From: Kocuria flava
Lineage (GTDB): Bacteria; Actinomycetota; Actinomycetes; Actinomycetales; Micrococcaceae
Direction of reading: 5' to 3'
Assembly (NCBI RefSeq): GCF_001482365.1
Contig: NZ_CP013254.1
Coordinates: 1,426,001-1,490,000, forward strand
DNA: 64,000 nt
Shown here piece by piece: positions 53,444-62,050 of the stretch. A model generated the notes under the pieces. The model worked only from the letters and a program-made list of their open reading frames with translations, did not search any database and had not been told where the DNA came from. A program made the position numbers and the translations under genes. The first letter of the stretch is position 1. Every line of letters starts with the position of its first letter.

Positions 53444-54892
53444 TCAGGAGCGGGCCTTGACCTGGTAGATCGCTCCGGTGGAGACGTCCTCCTCGAGGGC
53501 CTCGAGCGTGCGCCCGCGGGTCTCCGGGACCTGCGTGGCCACGAAGACCAGGGCCAGGACGCCGACGCCGGCGAAGAGGAAGAACGTGCCGGTGATGCCC
53601 ACGGCGTCGACCAGGGACGGGAAGTACAGCGAGAGCACGCCGTTGGCGACCCACAGCGCGAAGATGGAGACCCCGATCCCGAACCCGCGCATGTGCAGCG
53701 GGAAGACCTCGGAGAGGTAGACCCACACGGCGACGTTGAGGAAGGTCTGCATCGACCCGACGAAAGCGACCACGAGGGCGAGGATCACGAACGGCCGCAG
53801 CGGGTTGCCCTCCTCGAGGACCACGGAGGCGATGCCGATCAGCAGGTGGCAGGTGGTCGTGAGGCTGAAGCCGATGACGAACGTCTTGCGCCGGTCGAGC
53901 CGGTCCATCATCGCCAGGGCGATGAAGCCGCCGACCACGGCGATCACGCCGGGGGCGATGTTGGCGATCAGCGCGGCGCTGGCGCTGAAGCCCGACTCGA
54001 TGAGCACGATCTGCCCGTAGTACATGATGGAGTTGATGCCGGTGAGCTGCTGGGCGATGCCCAGGCCGATGCCGACGAGCATGATGCGGATCAGCCACTT
54101 GTTGCGCAGGACGGCGCCCAGGCCGATCCGGTTCTCGGCGCTCTCCTCCTCGGCGACGTGCTCGACCTCGCCGAGCTCGGCGACCGCCCGCTCCTCCGAG
54201 CGGACCGACCTGAGCACCTCGAGGGCCTCCTCGTGGCGGCCCTTCTCCACGAGCCAGCGCGGTGACTCGGGCATGCGCAGCATCCCGACGAAGAGCGCCA
54301 CGGCGGGCAGCGCGGAGATCGCGAACATGTACCGCCAGACGCTCGGATGGTCGATGAAGACGTTGCCGATGACCGCGTTGATCACGAAGGCCGAGAGCTG
54401 GCCGATCACGATCGCCACCTCGTTGCGCCCGGCGATCGAGCCGCGGATCTCGTAGGGCGCCAGCTCGGCCAGGAAGACGGGGACCACCGCCGAGGCGCCG
54501 CCCACGGCCAGGCCCAGGCAGACACGGCCTGCCACGAGGACCTCGTAGTTGGGCGTGAAGACGACGATCATCGTCCCCACGAAGAACAGGACGGCGAGCA
54601 GGAGGATCGTCCGGCGCCGGCCCCACGCGTCGGAGATGCGCCCACCGCTCAGGGCGCCGACGGCCGCGGCGAAGACCAGCGAGCTGGTGACCACGCCCTC
54701 GGTGAAGGGGGTGAGGCCCAGCTCTTCCGTCATGGGCCGCAGCGCACCGTTGATGACGCCGGTGTCGTAGCCGAAGAGCAGGCCGCCGAAGCAGGCGACG
54801 ATCGAGATGAGACCCAGGCGCTTGCGGTACGGGCCGGGCGTCAGGGGCGGAAGCGCGGCGGCTTCCCCGTGGGCTGATGACGTGGTGGCCAT
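53444..54892 (-). CDS. MFS sugar porter, possibly myo-inositol transporter
   Basis: 482 residues, 12 helices. Sugar-porter signatures are complete: GLLFGYDTGVINGAL, GGRISDAWGRRRTI, PESPRWLVEKGR, AQQLTGINSIMYYG and the end motif VPETRGRTLEALEE. It is similar in kind to IolT and glucose/galactose/xylose porters. ATG 54892 follows AAGGAG. Its promoter carries a motif shared with the iol cluster 4 kb away, so import of inositol is a reasonable guess, though not proved. The open frame upstream of 54892 is not family-like. Confidence 0.88.
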   Translation of the reverse strand: MATTSSAHGEAAALPPLTPGPYRKRLGLISIVACFGGLLFGYDTGVINGALRPMTEELGLTPFTEGVVTSSLVFAAAVGALSGGRISDAWGRRRTILLLAVLFFVGTMIVVFTPNYEVLVAGRVCLGLAVGGASAVVPVFLAELAPYEIRGSIAGRNEVAIVIGQLSAFVINAVIGNVFIDHPSVWRYMFAISALPAVALFVGMLRMPESPRWLVEKGRHEEALEVLRSVRSEERAVAELGEVEHVAEEESAENRIGLGAVLRNKWLIRIMLVGIGLGIAQQLTGINSIMYYGQIVLIESGFSASAALIANIAPGVIAVVGGFIALAMMDRLDRRKTFVIGFSLTTTCHLLIGIASVVLEEGNPLRPFVILALVVAFVGSMQTFLNVAVWVYLSEVFPLHMRGFGIGVSIFALWVANGVLSLYFPSLVDAVGITGTFFLFAGVGVLALVFVATQVPETRGRTLEALEEDVSTGAIYQVKARS

Positions 54893-54993
54893 CGGGAGCT
54901 CCTTCGTTCGTGCGCGGCCGCCCGGGGCGGCTCGGCGCGCTTCACGCCGACGGGATGTCGGCTCGGGACGACGTCGTGGAGGTGACGTGCGTC

Positions 54994-55028
54994 TCAATAG
55001 GCATGTAGCTATGTTAGGACAAATATGT
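54994..55028 (-). promoter_or_regulatory. Promoter and putative operator of the sugar porter
   Basis: Minus strand: TTGTCC (55022-55017), 17 bases, TATTGA (54999-54994). The -35 lies in CATATTTGTCC, a motif also found in the iol intergenic region at 58921-58931 and, in related form, 59030-59041. The surrounding AT-rich block stands out sharply in this genome. Confidence 0.5.
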
Positions 55029-55261
55029 GAGGTGCAACACCCCCGCCGCGTCACGAACCGCGGACACGGCGTCTCCGCGGCGGGAACGGGGGCGGAGCCG
55101 GGGGCCGCCCCGGCGGGGCGCCGCGAGCCGGCGCGGGTGCGGGCCGGGACGGTGGTGCGGGGGAGGCGGTGACCCGGACGGGGCCCGGACCGGCCCCGAG
55201 CGGGGCCCGCACGGGAGGGTGCACCGCCGGGAGGCCGCGGCGCCCCACCGGGGCGGCCCGC
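55029..55261. other. Gene-free GC-rich stretch
   Basis: Between the sugar-porter promoter and the end of the next minus-strand gene. Open frames here are GC-driven only. Inverted GC-rich segments could contribute terminator structures, but no clear single hairpin was drawn. Confidence 0.4.
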
Positions 55262-56014
55262 TCAGACGAAGAGGAGCACGGCCACGGTCGCCGGCGCGGT
55301 CCAGCGCAGCGAGCGGCCCGTGAGGTTGTGGACGGCCCCCAGCAGGGTGCAGCACACCAGTGCCGTCGCCGCCGAGGCCACCCCGCCCAGCAGCAGGCCC
55401 GACAGGGCCAGCAGCACGCCCAGCACGAGCCCGCCGACCGGCGCGCGGCGGACGGTGCGGGAGGGCCACCGCAGCTCCGCGGCCCGCTGCACGCACGTGA
55501 GCACGAGCGCGAAGAGCAGGCAGCGGCCCACGTGGTAGGCGGCGAAGCCGACCATCGCCAGCCACGCCCCGGCCCCGTAGGCGGTGTAGAGGTCGAGGTA
55601 GAGCTGCACGGGCGGCACCCGCCACTGCCCGACCAGGAAGACCGGCAGGATCACGCCCAGCAGCACGGCCGCGACGAACAGCACCAGCGCCGTGGTCGCC
55701 GTGCTCGTCGCCCGCGGGTCGGGCAGGGCGAGCTCGGCGCCGTCCTCCGGCGTCGTGGGGTCCGCCGCCCGGTGGCGCAGCCACGCGACCAGCCCGCGGT
55801 GCACGAGCACCCACGCGGCGCCCAGTCCCAGCCACGCCAGGACCTGCCAGGCCAGGGGGTAGACCCACGGGATCTCGCCGGTCAGCGTGAGCACCGTGCC
55901 GTCGACCACCGCCTCGAGCGCCGTGGCGAGCAGGGCCAGGGTGGCGATCGAGACGAGGAAGCCGGCGTCGGCCGGCGCGAACGCCCGGTTCTCGGGCTGG
56001 TCGGCAGGACTCAT
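55262..56014 (-). CDS. Integral membrane protein, unknown family
   Basis: 250 residues with six or seven hydrophobic segments at about 18-42, 50-75, 105-128, 150-178, 188-222 and 235-250. No catalytic motif and no family recognised. ATG 56014 is preferred; an in-frame TTG 12 bases earlier is possible. No Shine-Dalgarno sequence precedes it (spacer GGACCC), similar to the leaderless genes, though the -10 is not clear. It is divergent from sucC. Confidence 0.7.
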   Translation of the reverse strand: MSPADQPENRAFAPADAGFLVSIATLALLATALEAVVDGTVLTLTGEIPWVYPLAWQVLAWLGLGAAWVLVHRGLVAWLRHRAADPTTPEDGAELALPDPRATSTATTALVLFVAAVLLGVILPVFLVGQWRVPPVQLYLDLYTAYGAGAWLAMVGFAAYHVGRCLLFALVLTCVQRAAELRWPSRTVRRAPVGGLVLGVLLALSGLLLGGVASAATALVCCTLLGAVHNLTGRSLRWTAPATVAVLLFV

Positions 56015-56086
56015 GGGTCCAGTCAATCAAGAAACCGGCACCACCACGCGCGCGCCCCGGGTTGGGGGTGCGGAATCGGCATGCAC

Positions 56087-56092
56087 TACAGT
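56087..56092 (+). promoter_or_regulatory. -10 box of sucCD
   Basis: TACAGT, with a weak TTGGGG 19 bases upstream. It predicts a leader of about 140 bases. Confidence 0.45.
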
Positions 56093-56241
56093 CTCGTACG
56101 GGAGTGCGGCGGCCCGGGACGCACGTGCCGGGCCCGCCCGGCGGGCCGCCCCGCGCTCTGTTCACCATCCGGTCGGTGCGCATCCGGGTCCCCACCCGGG
56201 CCGTGTCCGACGCACGACTTCGACGAAGAAGGACAACACCC

Positions 56242-57411
56242 GTGGACCTGTTCGAATACCAGGCACGCGACCTGTTCGAGAAGCACGGCGTGCCCGTGCT
56301 CCAGGGCATCGTCGCCACCACCCCGGAAGAGGCCAAGGCCGCCGCCGAGAAGATCGGCGGCGTCACGGTCGTCAAGGCGCAGGTCAAGGTCGGCGGCCGC
56401 GGCAAGGCCGGTGGCGTCAAGGTCGCCAAGACGGCCGACGAGGCCTACGAGCACGCCCAGCAGATCCTCGGCATGGACATCAAGGGCCACACCGTCCACC
56501 GCGTGATGATCGCCCAGGGCGCGGACATCGCCGAGGAGTACTACTTCTCCATCCTGCTCGACCGCGCAAACCGCTCCTACCTGGCCATGTGCTCGGTCGA
56601 GGGCGGCATGGAGATCGAGCAGCTCGCCGTCGAGCGCCCCGAGGCCCTCGCCCGGGTCGAGGTCGTCCCCACCGAGGGCATCACCGAGGCCAAGGCCCAG
56701 GAGATCGTGCGCGAGGCGAAGTTCGACGACGAGACCGCCGCCAAGGTCGTTCCCGTCCTCGTGAAGCTGTGGGACGTCTTCAAGAAGGAGGACGCGACCC
56801 TCGTCGAGGTCAACCCGCTGGTCAAGACCGGCGCCGGCGACATCGTCGCCCTCGACGGCAAGGTCTCCCTCGACGAGAACGCCGAGTTCCGCCAGCCCGA
56901 CCACGCCGCGCTCGCCGACAAGTCCAGCGCCGACCCGCTGGAGGAGAAGGCCAAGGAGCACGACCTCAACTACGTCAAGCTCGACGGCGAGGTCGGCATC
57001 ATCGGCAACGGCGCGGGCCTGGTCATGTCCACCCTCGACGTGGTCGCCTACGCCGGCGAGAAGCACGGCGACGTCAAGCCCGCCAACTTCCTCGACATCG
57101 GCGGCGGCGCCTCCGCCGAGGTCATGGCCGCGGGCCTGGACGTCATCCTCAACGACCCGCAGGTCAAGTCCGTCTTCGTCAACGTCTTCGGCGGCATCAC
57201 CGCGTGCGACGCCGTGGCCAACGGCATCGTCAAGGCCCTGGAGATCCTCGGCGACGAGGCGAACAAGCCGCTCGTGGTGCGCCTGGACGGCAACAACGTC
57301 GAGGAGGGCCGCCGCATCCTCTCGGAGGCGGCCCACCCGCTGGTCACCCTCGCGGAGACCATGGACCAGGGCGCCGACAAGGCCGCCGAGCTGGCCCAGT
57401 CCGCCCAGTAA
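56242..57411 (+). CDS. sucC: Succinyl-CoA synthetase (ADP-forming), beta subunit
   Basis: 389 residues. ATP-grasp domain (about 5-240) starting [18 protein letters not shown], with [16 protein letters not shown], and the C-terminal CoA-ligase-like domain with [12 protein letters not shown] and [15 protein letters not shown]. With SucD it makes ATP (or GTP) and succinate from succinyl-CoA in the TCA cycle. GTG 56242 follows GAAGAAGGA. It is first in a two-gene operon with sucD, 32 bases downstream. Confidence 0.96.
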   Translation: MDLFEYQARDLFEKHGVPVLQGIVATTPEEAKAAAEKIGGVTVVKAQVKVGGRGKAGGVKVAKTADEAYEHAQQILGMDIKGHTVHRVMIAQGADIAEEYYFSILLDRANRSYLAMCSVEGGMEIEQLAVERPEALARVEVVPTEGITEAKAQEIVREAKFDDETAAKVVPVLVKLWDVFKKEDATLVEVNPLVKTGAGDIVALDGKVSLDENAEFRQPDHAALADKSSADPLEEKAKEHDLNYVKLDGEVGIIGNGAGLVMSTLDVVAYAGEKHGDVKPANFLDIGGGASAEVMAAGLDVILNDPQVKSVFVNVFGGITACDAVANGIVKALEILGDEANKPLVVRLDGNNVEEGRRILSEAAHPLVTLAETMDQGADKAAELAQSAQ

Positions 57412-57443
57412 TCCCGCCGACCACAACTGAGGAACGAACAGCA

Positions 57444-58361
57444 ATGGCTATCTTTTTGAACAAGGACTCCAAGGTCATCGTTCAGGGCATCACCGGCGGC
57501 GAGGGCACCAAGCACACCGCGCGCATGCTCGCGGCGGGCACCCAGGTCATGGGCGGCGTCAACGCACGCAAGGCCGGGACCACCGTCTCCCACCAGGACA
57601 AGGACGGCAACGCCGTCGAGCTGCCCGTCTTCGGCACCGTCGCCGAGGCCGTCGAGAAGACCGGCGCGGACGTCTCCATCGTCTTCGTGCCGCCGGCCTT
57701 CACCAAGGACGCCGTCATCGAGGCCGTCGACGCCGGGGTCCCGCTCGTCGTCGTGATCACCGAGGGCATCCCCGTCCAGGACTCCGCCGAGTTCTGGGCC
57801 TACGCCAAGTCGCGCACCGACGAGAACGGCAAGCAGGTCACCCGCATCATCGGGCCGAACTGCCCCGGCATCATCACCCCGGGCGAGTCCCTCGTGGGCA
57901 TCACCCCGGCGAACATCACGGGCAAGGGCAAGATCGGGCTGGTCTCCAAGTCCGGCACCCTGACCTACCAGATGATGTACGAGCTGCGCGACATCGGGTT
58001 CTCCACCGCCATCGGCATCGGCGGCGACCCGGTCATCGGCACCACCCACATCGACGCCCTCGAGGCGTTCGAGGCGGACCCCGAGACCGAGGCCATCGTG
58101 ATGATCGGCGAGATCGGCGGCGACGCCGAGGAGCGCGCCGCGGACTTCATCAAGGCCAACGTCACCAAGCCGGTCGTCGGCTACGTCGCCGGCTTCACCG
58201 CCCCGGAGGGCAAGACCATGGGCCACGCCGGCGCCATCGTCTCCGGGTCCTCGGGCACGGCCCAGGCCAAGAAGGAGGCCCTCGAGGCCGTGGGCGTGAA
58301 GGTCGGCAAGACCCCGTCCGAGACCGCCCAGCTGATGCGGGAGATCTTCGAGGCCAAGTGA
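57444..58361 (+). CDS. sucD: Succinyl-CoA synthetase, alpha subunit
   Basis: 305 residues. N-terminal CoA-binding Rossmann domain ([20 protein letters not shown]), the ligase loop [15 protein letters not shown], and the phosphorylated His at about residue 261 in [10 protein letters not shown]. Partner of SucC. ATG 57444 has TGAGGA upstream at 8 bases. Two strong hairpins follow the gene. Confidence 0.96.
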   Translation: MAIFLNKDSKVIVQGITGGEGTKHTARMLAAGTQVMGGVNARKAGTTVSHQDKDGNAVELPVFGTVAEAVEKTGADVSIVFVPPAFTKDAVIEAVDAGVPLVVVITEGIPVQDSAEFWAYAKSRTDENGKQVTRIIGPNCPGIITPGESLVGITPANITGKGKIGLVSKSGTLTYQMMYELRDIGFSTAIGIGGDPVIGTTHIDALEAFEADPETEAIVMIGEIGGDAEERAADFIKANVTKPVVGYVAGFTAPEGKTMGHAGAIVSGSSGTAQAKKEALEAVGVKVGKTPSETAQLMREIFEAK

Positions 58362-58370
58362 CCCCGTGAC

Positions 58371-58399
58371 GCTCCCGCCGGCCCCGTGCCGGCGGGAGC
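58371..58399 (+). terminator. First terminator after sucD
   Basis: 12-bp perfect stem with loop CCCGT, 9 bases after the stop codon. Confidence 0.75.
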
Positions 58400-58407
58400 G
58401 GCAGCAC

Positions 58408-58442
58408 GAAGGGCCCCGTCCGCGCCGCGGACGGGGCCCTTC
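58408..58442. terminator. Second hairpin, bidirectional terminator
   Basis: 16-bp perfect stem with a 3-base loop, located 14 bases past the end of the convergent tautomerase gene. Confidence 0.75.
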
Positions 58443-58456
58443 CGCGTCCCCGGGCG

Positions 58457-58849
58457 TCAGAGGCGGCCCTCGAGGAACTGGGCCTGCCCCTCGCCGAAGG
58501 ACCAGTCGGCGCGGGTGTTCGCGCTCACGGCCACGATCAGGTCCTGCGGGTCCAGCCCGGTGCGCTCGCGCAGCCGCTCGGCCAGGGCCCGGTAGACGGC
58601 CCGCTTCTGCGCCTCGTCGCGGCCCTGCTGGAGGATCTGGACGACGACGACGTCCTCGCTGCGGGTGTAGCCCAGCCCGGTGTCCTCGGCGATGATCCGG
58701 CCGGGCCGGTGCTCGGTGATGATCTGGTAGCGGTCGCGGGCGGGGGCGGCGAAGGTCTCGAGCATCACGTCCTGCACGGCGTCGGCCAGCTCGCGGAGCT
58801 GCTCGGAGGTGCGGCGGTGCTCGATGACGTCGATGCGCACGAGGGGCAT
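58457..58849 (-). CDS. Tautomerase-family protein
   Basis: 130 residues. The initiator Met is followed by Pro (MPLVRIDVIEHRRTSEQLREL), and Pro1 is the catalytic base of the 4-oxalocrotonate tautomerase superfamily once Met is removed. The length suits the longer members with two fused beta-alpha-beta units. ATG 58849 follows GGAAGGA. It is divergent from the iol operon and shares its regulatory region, so a role in metabolism of a keto/enol intermediate is possible, but that is inference. Confidence 0.85.
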   Translation of the reverse strand: MPLVRIDVIEHRRTSEQLRELADAVQDVMLETFAAPARDRYQIITEHRPGRIIAEDTGLGYTRSEDVVVVQILQQGRDEAQKRAVYRALAERLRERTGLDPQDLIVAVSANTRADWSFGEGQAQFLEGRL

Positions 58850-58872
58850 GGCGGTCCTTCCGTGAAGGGGAG

Positions 58873-58898
58873 CGGGGTGCCACCACGGTGGCACCCCG
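58873..58898. promoter_or_regulatory. 26-bp near-perfect palindrome upstream of the tautomerase
   Basis: Two 12-base arms (CGGGGTGCCACC and its complement) around AC. It begins 24 bases before the tautomerase start and could be an operator for a dimeric repressor, or fold in the mRNA leader. Confidence 0.55.
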
Positions 58899-58904
58899 GA
58901 TACC

Positions 58905-58931
58905 GACATGTCAATACATCCTGACAATATG
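58905..58931. promoter_or_regulatory. AT-rich operator-like cluster, tautomerase side
   Basis: Holds the palindrome GACATGTC (58905-58912) and CTGACAATATG (58921-58931), whose complement, CATATTGTCAG, matches the -35 region motif of the sugar porter at 55 kb. Confidence 0.45.
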
Positions 58932-59030
58932 CGAAAGACCTTGCGCCCCTTCCCGCGCCGGATCCGCCCGCCGGTGGTCGTGCGCCCCGTCGGTCGGTCC
59001 GGCGGGGCGGCGGCCCGGACGCCCCGCTTG

Positions 59031-59069
59031 GACATAATGTCTTTACAAACTGACGTGGATGCGTATCCT
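59031..59069 (+). promoter_or_regulatory. Promoter and operator of the iol operon
   Basis: GACATAATGTC (59031-59041), an inverted repeat with a single central base, directly abuts TTTACA (59042-59047); after 16 bases comes TATCCT (59064-59069). A repressor bound to the palindrome would block the -35. About 90 bases of leader follow. Confidence 0.6.
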
Positions 59070-59161
59070 GGTTGTGACGCGGACCACGGTTCCTTCCCGG
59101 GCGGTCCGCTCCGCACCCCTCGGGGCGCGGATCCCGCACGACGATCAGGAAGCAGGTCACC

Positions 59162-60121
59162 ATGGCGCAGCAGCACGCGGCCACCGCCACCGCCCCGGCG
59201 GGGGAGCAGGCCGAGAACCCCGTCCTCATCGGCACCGCCCCGGACTCCTGGGGCGTCTGGTTCGCCGACGACCCGAAGCAGACCCCGTGGCAGCGCTTCC
59301 TCGACGAGGTCGTCGAGGCCGGCTACTCCTGGATCGAGCTGGGCCCCTACGGCTACCTGCCCACCGACCCCGCCCACCTGGCGGACGAGCTCGGTCAGCG
59401 CGGGCTGAAGGTCTCCGCCGGGACGGTGTTCACCGCCTTCCACCGCGGCGCCGACCAGTGGGAGGAGGCCTGGGAGCCCGCCCGGCGGGTGGCCGAGCTG
59501 ACCGCGGCGATGGGCGGTGAGCACATCGTCGTCATCCCCGCCATGTGGCGCGACGACGTCACCGGGGAGGCCGTGGAGGACGAGCACCTGAGCGCCGAGC
59601 AGTGGCAGGCCCTGTGCGCGGGCCACGACCGGCTCGGCAAGGTGCTGCGCGAGGAGTACGGGCTGCAGCAGCAGTTCCACTCCCACGCCGACTCCCACGT
59701 GTGCGGCCAGCCCGACATCGAGACGTTCCTGCAGCGCACCGACCCCGAGCTGGTCACCCTGTGCCTGGACACCGGGCACGCCGAGTACGGCGGGGCCTCC
59801 TCCGTGGACCTGATCCGCACGTACCCCGAGCGCATCGGCTACCTGCACCTGAAGCAGATCGACCCCGTGGTCCTGGAGCGGGTCCGCCGCGAGAACCTCA
59901 CCTGGGCCGCCGCGAACCTCGCCGGCGTCATGGTCGAGCCGCCCGCGGGCCTGCCCGACCTCGCCGCGGTCGTCGCCGAGGTCGAGAAGCTCGGCCGGCC
60001 GGTCTTCGGCATCGTGGAGCAGGACATGTACCCCGTCTCCTCCTTCGACGTCCCGCTGCCCATCGCCACGCGCACCCGCTCCTACCTCACCGGCTGCGGC
60101 TCCCGCACCCGCGTCCGCTGA
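59162..60121 (+). CDS. IolE-like TIM-barrel enzyme (inosose dehydratase family)
   Basis: 319 residues, xylose-isomerase-like TIM barrel. GTAPDSWGVWF near residue 25 is typical of IolE, followed by ELGPYGYLP, QFHSHADSHV and LDTGHAEYGG, which supply metal-binding His, Asp and Glu. IolE dehydrates 2-keto-myo-inositol in inositol breakdown. It is the first gene of the operon, 93 bases after its -10. IolI-like isomerase activity is an alternative. ATG 59162 follows GAAGCAGG. Confidence 0.82.
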   Translation: MAQQHAATATAPAGEQAENPVLIGTAPDSWGVWFADDPKQTPWQRFLDEVVEAGYSWIELGPYGYLPTDPAHLADELGQRGLKVSAGTVFTAFHRGADQWEEAWEPARRVAELTAAMGGEHIVVIPAMWRDDVTGEAVEDEHLSAEQWQALCAGHDRLGKVLREEYGLQQQFHSHADSHVCGQPDIETFLQRTDPELVTLCLDTGHAEYGGASSVDLIRTYPERIGYLHLKQIDPVVLERVRRENLTWAAANLAGVMVEPPAGLPDLAAVVAEVEKLGRPVFGIVEQDMYPVSSFDVPLPIATRTRSYLTGCGSRTRVR

Positions 60122-60149
60122 GGCCCCGCCCCGATCCCGGAGGAACGAG

Positions 60150-61067
60150 ATGAAGATCGCCCTCGACCCGACGCCCTTCCACCACACGCACTCCCTGCTG
60201 GAGTTCCCGGCGCTGGCCCGCGAGCTCGGCTACGACCACCTGCAGCTGACCCCCCACCCGGACTTCCTGCCCTTCTTCAACCACCCCAAGGCCGACGACC
60301 GCCTCGTCGCCGACCTGCGCCGGGCCTGCCGCGACGCCGGGGTGCAGATCGCCTCCGTGCTGCCCGTGCTGCGCTGGTCCGCCCCGGACCCGGACGCCCG
60401 CGAGGCCGCCGTGCGCTACTGGAAGCGGGCCATCCGGATGACCGTGGACCTCGGCGTGCAGCAGATGAACACCGAGTTCCAGGGCCGGCCCGAGCTGGCC
60501 GAGGAGTCCGAGCGCGCCTTCTACCGCTCGATGGAGGAGCTGCTGCCGATCATCGAGCGCGAGGGCGTCCACATCGCGATCGACCCCCACCCCGACGACT
60601 TCGTGGAGCAGGGCCTGGCCGCCTGGCGGGTGATCCGCGGCGTGAACTCCCCGTACCTGGGCTTCGCCTACGTCGCCCCCCACACCTTCCACATGGCCGA
60701 CGAGCCCCTCGAGATCATGCGCACGGTCGGCGACCGGATCCGCGTGGTGCACGTGGCCGACAGCATGGACCACCGCCGCTCGCACGGGCTGCGCTACATC
60801 ACCAACCCGCCCGGCAGCCCGGCCCGCGTCCACCAGCACCTGCGGATCGGCGACGGCGACGTCGACTGGGACGAGTTCTTCGGCGGTCTCGCCGAGACCG
60901 GCTTCCTCGACCGCGAGGAGACGGTGATGGTCTCCTCGGTCTTCGCCGAGAACGAGAACGCGGTGGCGGTCTCCCGCTACCAGCTCGAGCAGATGACGGA
61001 GCGCGCCGAGGCCGCCCGGAGCGCCGTCCGGTCCCGCGGCACGCAGAAGGAGGAGGTGCGGGCATGA
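60150..61067 (+). CDS. IolH-like sugar-phosphate isomerase/epimerase (TIM barrel)
   Basis: 305 residues of the xylose-isomerase-like barrel superfamily. Likely metal ligands lie in NTEFQGRP, IDPHPDDFVEQG, VHVADSMDHRRSH and RVHQHLRIGDGDVDW. It matches the IolH-type proteins of corynebacterial inositol clusters more than IolI. ATG 60150 follows GGAGGAA; the stop overlaps iolC as ATGA. The exact reaction of IolH proteins is not firmly known. Confidence 0.78.
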   Translation: MKIALDPTPFHHTHSLLEFPALARELGYDHLQLTPHPDFLPFFNHPKADDRLVADLRRACRDAGVQIASVLPVLRWSAPDPDAREAAVRYWKRAIRMTVDLGVQQMNTEFQGRPELAEESERAFYRSMEELLPIIEREGVHIAIDPHPDDFVEQGLAAWRVIRGVNSPYLGFAYVAPHTFHMADEPLEIMRTVGDRIRVVHVADSMDHRRSHGLRYITNPPGSPARVHQHLRIGDGDVDWDEFFGGLAETGFLDREETVMVSSVFAENENAVAVSRYQLEQMTERAEAARSAVRSRGTQKEEVRA

Positions 61068-62050
61068 GCCACGACGTCGTGACCATGGGGCGCATCAGCG
61101 TCGACATCTACCCCAACGAGATCGGGATGGGCCTCGAGGACGTCACCAGCTTCGGGAAGTACCTCGGCGGCTCGCCGGCCAACGTCGCCGTCGCCGCGGC
61201 GCGCCACGGCGAGTCGGCGGCGCTGATCAGCCGCACCGGCGAGGACCCCTTCGGCACCTACCTGCACCGGGAGCTCGTGCGCTACGGGGTGGACGACACG
61301 TTCGTCACCCCCGTGCCCGGGCTGCAGACCCCGGCGACCTTCTGCGCGATCATGCCGCCGGAGGACTTCCCGCTGTACTTCTACGGCCGCTTCCCCACGG
61401 CCCCGGACCTGCAGATCCGGCCCGAGGAGATCGACACCGCGACCGTGCGCGACGCCCGGATCCTGTGGTCGACCGTCACGGGCCTGTGCCAGGAGCCCTC
61501 CCGCTCGGCGCAGCTGGCCGCCCACACCGCCCGCCCGCGCGAGCAGCTGCGCCCCGACCAGCACACGGTCCTCGACCTCGACTACCGCCCGATGTTCTGG
61601 GCCTCCGAGGAGGAGGCCCGGGAGCAGGTCCACGAGCTGCTCCGGCACGTGAGCATCGCCATCGGCAACGACAAGGAGTGCGCCGTGGCCGTGGGGGAGG
61701 GCACCCCCGACGAGCAGGCCGACCGGCTGCTCGAGGCCGGGGTGCGCATCGCCGTGGTCAAGCTCGGCCCCGAGGGCGTCATGGCCAAGACCCGCGAGGA
61801 GCGCGTGGTCTCCGCCCCCGTGCCCGTCGAGACCGTCAACGGCCTCGGCGCCGGCGACTCCTTCGGCGGGGCGTTCTGCCACGGCCTCAACCAGGGCTGG
61901 CCCCTCGAGCAGGTCCTGGACTACGCCAACGCCGCCGGTGCCATCGTCGCCTCCCGGATCTCCTGCTCGGACGCGATGCCCACCCCCGACGAGGTCTTCC
62001 AGCTGCTGCGCGAGCGCGGCCGCGCCGTTCCCGAAGGAGCCACCCGATGA
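61064..62050 (+). CDS. iolC: 5-dehydro-2-deoxygluconokinase
   Basis: 328-residue PfkB-family kinase phosphorylating 5-dehydro-2-deoxy-D-gluconate in inositol catabolism. Marks: MGRISVDIYPNEIG near the start, GGSPANVAVAAARHG, YFYGRFPTAPDL, NDKECAVAVG and the catalytic NGLGAGDSFGGAF. ATG 61064 overlaps the preceding stop (ATGA) and its stop overlaps the next start (ATGA). Confidence 0.93.
   Translation: MSHDVVTMGRISVDIYPNEIGMGLEDVTSFGKYLGGSPANVAVAAARHGESAALISRTGEDPFGTYLHRELVRYGVDDTFVTPVPGLQTPATFCAIMPPEDFPLYFYGRFPTAPDLQIRPEEIDTATVRDARILWSTVTGLCQEPSRSAQLAAHTARPREQLRPDQHTVLDLDYRPMFWASEEEAREQVHELLRHVSIAIGNDKECAVAVGEGTPDEQADRLLEAGVRIAVVKLGPEGVMAKTREERVVSAPVPVETVNGLGAGDSFGGAFCHGLNQGWPLEQVLDYANAAGAIVASRISCSDAMPTPDEVFQLLRERGRAVPEGATR

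Noticed and set aside
50595..54626. Minus-strand frame of 1343 codons opposite pcrA
   Set aside because: No ribosome site, no domain, and it lies wholly against pcrA and in the wrong frame for the sugar porter.
58874..58897. The palindrome as a terminator of the iol or tautomerase genes
   Set aside because: It lies upstream of both genes, not after either, so a leader or operator role fits better.
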